A DNA stretch of 24,138 nt from an uncultured Kangiella sp. Lineage in GTDB: Bacteria > Pseudomonadota > Gammaproteobacteria > Enterobacterales > DSM-103792. The stretch lies in assembly GCA_946481205.1 (NCBI GenBank), contig CAMLNB010000022.1, forward strand, positions 1 through 24,138, read 5' to 3'. The notes beneath the pieces were generated by a model that was not told the origin of the DNA, ran no database searches, and saw only the letters and a list, made by a program, of their open reading frames with translations. Of the stretch, positions 21,790 to 24,138 are shown piece by piece. Position numbers and translations under genes: made by a program. How positions within the stretch are numbered: position 1 is the stretch's first letter; each line of letters begins with the position of its first letter.

Positions 21790-22737
21790 TTAACTCAGTG
21801 GTGTCGGCGCCGGCACCGGTTTCAGCGCCGCTTCGGCTTCGGCCTGCTCCTGATGAATGGTCGCCAGCAACCATTGCCGGAACGCTGCAACTTTCGGCCG
21901 CTCGGCCGCGCTGGGCGGGCACACCAGAAAATAGCCTTCGTCCAGCGCCAGTTTTTGCTCGAACGGCATCACCAAGCGGCCGCTGCGCAGATCGGTTTGC
22001 GCCAGCACCGAGTGGCCAATCGCCACGCCCTGACCGTGCGCAGCTGCCTGCAGCACCATCGCGGTATGCGAGAACACCGGGCCGTTCTGCCATTTGACGT
22101 TGCTGACGCCGGCGTATTCGAGCCAGCTGCGCCACGCCTCCTGGCTGCCGTCGTGCAGCAGCACGTGGTTGGCCAGATCCTGCGGCGTCTTTAGCGGCTT
22201 GCGGCCTTTTAATAGCGCCGGCGAGCAGACCGGGAACAGCGCCTCTTCCAATAACAGATCGACCAGCATGTCCGGCCATTTACCGTTGCCGAAGTAAATG
22301 GCGACATCGACGTTGTCGGCGAGGAAGTCAACCTCGTCATCGGAGGCTTTCAAACGCACATCGATATCCGGGAATTCGGCATTGAAGGCCGACAACCGCG
22401 GCACCAGCCACTGCACGGCAAAGGTCGGCACCACCGATACCGACAACGGTCCCGAGGCTTTTCGGGCCTTGGCGCGGACCCGTTCGGTGGCCTCGGCCAG
22501 TTTCTCGAACAGATCGCGGATGGGGGGCCAATACATCTGCCCCTCCTCTGTCAAGAGCAAATCACGGCTTCGGCGTGTAAACAATTTCACATCCAAGAAA
22601 TCTTCTAATGCCTTCACTTGGTGCGAAATTGCGGCCTGCGTCACATGTAGCTCCTCTGCAGCCCTTGTGAAACTTAGGTTACGGGCCGCTGCCTCAAAAG
22701 CGCGCAGGCTGGTCAGGGGGGGTAATCTTCGGCTCAT
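21790..22737 (-). CDS. gcvA: GcvA-family LysR transcriptional regulator
   Basis: A 315-residue LysR regulator highly similar from memory to E. coli GcvA: RLPPLTSLRAFEAAARNLSFTRAAEELHVTQAAISHQVKALEDFL, then FAVQWLVPRLSAFN, DVDVAIYFGNGKWP, PVCSPALL, LLHDGS and FSHTAMVLQAAAHGQGVA. The helix-turn-helix occupies about 6-65 and the effector domain about 90-300. GcvA activates the glycine cleavage operon and represses it with GcvR. No gcvTHP genes lie here, so targets are elsewhere or the family member has another role. ATG at 22737 has a weak ribosome site. The promoter is at 22774-22803. Confidence 0.92.
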   Translation of the reverse strand: MSRRLPPLTSLRAFEAAARNLSFTRAAEELHVTQAAISHQVKALEDFLDVKLFTRRSRDLLLTEEGQMYWPPIRDLFEKLAEATERVRAKARKASGPLSVSVVPTFAVQWLVPRLSAFNAEFPDIDVRLKASDDEVDFLADNVDVAIYFGNGKWPDMLVDLLLEEALFPVCSPALLKGRKPLKTPQDLANHVLLHDGSQEAWRSWLEYAGVSNVKWQNGPVFSHTAMVLQAAAHGQGVAIGHSVLAQTDLRSGRLVMPFEQKLALDEGYFLVCPPSAAERPKVAAFRQWLLATIHQEQAEAEAALKPVPAPTPLS

Positions 22738-22773
22738 ACGCTTATCTATGCATTAGAAAAATTCATGGCACGC

Positions 22774-22803
22774 ATTATAAATGATCGTTTGAAGCGTGGT
22801 CAG
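22774..22803 (-). promoter_or_regulatory. Predicted gcvA promoter with nearby CTAAT
   Basis: On the minus strand a perfect TATAAT (22774-22779) lies 18 bp from CTGACC (22798-22803), giving a leader of about 30 nt. CTAAT, the short motif reported in E. coli GcvA sites, is at 22752-22756, just after the predicted start. Autoregulation, as in E. coli, is an inference. Confidence 0.6.
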
Positions 22804-22920
22804 CAAATGCCCAGAATGCGCCCCGTCAACGACGTTGCTGCAACGCAACATTGATGGCGGGGCGAGTTGGGCTAGGCCAAACCAGGGCTTACCCAGTGGT
22901 CGCCACCCCGCCGAGGTCGC

Positions 22921-22962
22921 TGGATAGCCGTCTCTGGATAACCGTTATTGGATAACCAGGCC
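22921..22962. repeat. Three tandem 14-bp repeats
   Basis: Copies start at 22921, 22935 and 22949, each beginning TGGATA; TGGATAACC is exact in copies 2 and 3. They end 45 bp before the small exported protein. Spacing near 14 bp is not a whole number of helix turns. The rest of the 270-bp region 22738-23007 has a 13-bp palindrome CGTTGCTGCAACG (22833-22845) and nothing else I recognise. Confidence 0.7.
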
Positions 22963-23007
22963 TCGTGAGCACGGCGTTCGATGGATTGAACACGTAGGGG
23001 AAAGTTT

Positions 23008-23319
23008 ATGAATCAGTCTGCAAAGTTTGTGTTGTGTTCGCTGTTTGTGATTGCGGCGTCTGCCGTCAAGGCCGAATCGGGTGTCTTCTCTGAAGACAGC
23101 AATCTCCCGAGCAAGGCCCAGGTGGTCCGCGAATGGTCAGCTGGTATCCGCAGCAATGCGGTGAAAGCGGCCAAGGAAATCAATCGGAGCGCCATCCAGT
23201 CTGCCTTGACCCCGGCAGCACTGAAACTGGAAATGCCCACGCTGTCCGACAGCAGCGTTCTGGGCAATCCGGTTGCGATGGTGACCCGGCAGCAAGCAAC
23301 CGGCCCGCGTGCGGACTGA
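23008..23319 (+). CDS. Small exported protein of unknown function
   Basis: A 103-residue protein with a clear signal peptide (about 1-22, FVLCSLFVIAASAVKA) and an 81-residue mature part that is helical and polar, with no cysteine in the mature form. The motif VREWSAGIRSNAVKAAKEINRS (about 40-61) could be one amphipathic helix. No family recognised. GGGGAA lies 5 nt before the ATG at 23008, a strong ribosome site, so the gene is likely real. Tandem repeats precede it and a non-coding region with a terminator follows. Confidence 0.7.
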   Translation: MNQSAKFVLCSLFVIAASAVKAESGVFSEDSNLPSKAQVVREWSAGIRSNAVKAAKEINRSAIQSALTPAALKLEMPTLSDSSVLGNPVAMVTRQQATGPRAD

Positions 23320-23392
23320 TTGCAAGCTTCGATCGGTTTTCGAAACGCCGATCGATTCGGGACTTGTTTAACACGAGCCCTGGGTGGCGGTT

Positions 23393-23416
23393 GTCATATT
23401 CCCCCCCGAATATGAC
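23393..23416. other. 9-bp inverted repeat with six-C loop
   Basis: GTCATATTC (23393-23401) and GAATATGAC (23408-23416) are perfect complements around CCCCCC. A loop made only of C could pair with G-rich RNA, or the palindrome could be a protein site. No T-run follows. Confidence 0.6.
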
Positions 23417-23520
23417 GACCGAGTGTTTCGAGGTTTACTTCTGTCTCCTTAGCGTTGCTTAGCGTGGCTGAAGCGGTCCATCCCTCCGTATCTTGGCCCT
23501 TCGGCATTAACACTGCTAAC

Positions 23521-23552
23521 ACGGGAACTGCCTGCAGTTCCCGTTTTTTTTT
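23521..23552 (+). terminator. Strong intrinsic terminator
   Basis: A 10-bp perfect stem (ACGGGAACTG with CAGTTCCCGT, 4-base loop) runs straight into nine T residues on the plus strand. It lies about 200 bp after the small exported gene and 130 bp before the PAS gene. Confidence 0.92.
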
Positions 23553-23684
23553 GCCTGCGAAAAAGTGGCGCAGCACATTGGCCATCGCCTGCTGTGCTGC
23601 AACATCATTTTGCGACGGTGTTGACTGGCGTTTTCCTTATCAGCGCATACGCTTGTTTGTGATCCCGCCACGCCGAGGCACACC

Positions 23685-24138
23685 GTGCCCAGACCGATGG
23701 ATGCCACGGATCCGGAAGCCATCGCCGCCCTGCTGCAGGCCCTGCAGATCAGTGAAGCCCGCTTTCGGGCCGTGTTCGAGAATGTTGATGCCTTGTCCAT
23801 CCAGGGTTACGCCCCGGACGGCACCGTGCTGTATTGGAATCCGGCGTCCACCAAGCTGTACGGCTACAGTCAGCGCGAAGCGATTGGCGGCAGTCTGTAT
23901 GAGTTGATCATTCCGGAACCGGCGCGCGACATCGTGCGCAAAGATGTCCGCTGGATGTTCGAGCACAAGCAAGGCGTGCCGGCCGCGCGCTTGGCGCTGC
24001 AGCACAAGGACGGCCATCTTGTTCACGTTTATTCCAGTCACACCGTGGTCGAAACCGAGAACCACGGTGCGACGCTGTTCTGCCTCGATATCGATCTGCA
24101 CGATCTGGTGCAGATGGAGCAGGCGCTCGGCGAAGCCG
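23685..24138 (+). CDS. PAS-domain signalling protein, 3' end cut by window edge
   Basis: About 151 codons are visible. After a short helix (DPEAIAALLQALQISEARFRAVFEN) comes a PAS domain (about 25-140): GTVLYWNPASTKLYGYSQREAIGG is the classic PAS start, then LIIPEPARD and LQHKDGHLVHVYSSHTVV. It ends in LVQMEQALGEA, a typical linker helix into a second PAS, GGDEF or kinase domain, so the output is unseen. No membrane segment is visible. I chose GTG at 23685 because GAGG lies 6 nt upstream, as for the hydrolase gene; ATG at 23697 is in frame four codons later. It reads out from the terminator region and may have its own promoter. Confidence 0.85.
   Translation, partial: MPRPMDATDPEAIAALLQALQISEARFRAVFENVDALSIQGYAPDGTVLYWNPASTKLYGYSQREAIGGSLYELIIPEPARDIVRKDVRWMFEHKQGVPAARLALQHKDGHLVHVYSSHTVVETENHGATLFCLDIDLHDLVQMEQALGEA

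Larger units (their letters stand above)
23320..23684 (+). other. Non-coding stretch with repeats and a terminator; possible sRNA or leader
   Basis: These 365 bp hold no convincing gene. They contain a 9-bp inverted repeat with a C-only loop (23393-23416), a 10-bp tandem repeat CTTAGCGTTG/CTTAGCGTGG (23448-23467) and a strong terminator (23521-23552). This fits either a long 3' leader ending the small exported gene or an independent small RNA. No clear promoter was found inside. Confidence 0.5.

Noticed and set aside
22921..22962. CRISPR array
   Set aside because: Three 14-bp units directly adjoining with no spacers and no cas genes.
23455..23907. 150-codon plus-strand frame across the terminator
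   Set aside because: It runs through the strong terminator and overlaps the PAS gene in another frame; the PAS frame has the conserved motif.

Overview
The window looks like a chromosomal segment of a moderately GC-rich gammaproteobacterium. The grounds are a GcvA very close to the enterobacterial protein, a YajQ, an RstA/RstB-type two-component pair, a YfiR/YfiN-type c-di-GMP module, the paired TIGR03545/TIGR03546 proteins and two exported S9 peptidases. Genus cannot be fixed from sequence alone. I see no tRNA, rRNA, insertion sequence, integrase, phage gene or CRISPR array. The overall picture is core/shell chromosome, not an island.

Layout. From 19023 down to the left edge every gene reads leftward (minus strand). 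In transcription order they are: exported Kelch propeller (19023-17926), alpha/beta hydrolase, glutathione S-transferase, TIGR03546 membrane protein and TIGR03545 coiled-coil/AsmA-like protein, YajQ, an unknown exported protein, a short-chain dehydrogenase, an orphan cyclic-nucleotide-binding protein, a diheme cytochrome c, a DUF1801 protein with a long Lys/Thr/Ala tail, two translationally coupled S9 peptidases closed by an intrinsic terminator, then RstA-like regulator, RstB-like kinase, YfiR-like protein and a CHASE8-HAMP-GGDEF enzyme that runs off the left edge. To the right of the divergent region at 19024-19145 come a CigR/RcnB-like exported protein (+), a TonB-dependent receptor (+), gcvA (-), a small exported protein (+), a non-coding stretch with repeats and a strong terminator, and a PAS-domain protein running off the right edge (+).

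How parts may work together. The left end couples a two-component system to a periplasmic YfiR repressor and its membrane diguanylate cyclase. With YajQ, reported elsewhere to bind c-di-GMP, and a PAS sensor at the right end, signalling is the main theme. The two S9 enzymes probably degrade peptides in the envelope, and the TonB receptor imports an unidentified ligand.

No clearly new multi-gene system is proven. The best leads are the histone-H1-like pentad-repeat tail on the DUF1801 protein (residues 97-161), the RstAB-YfiR-GGDEF gene chain, the perfect 15-bp hairpin before the TonB receptor, the three 14-bp tandem repeats before the small exported protein, and the non-coding block at 23320-23684.
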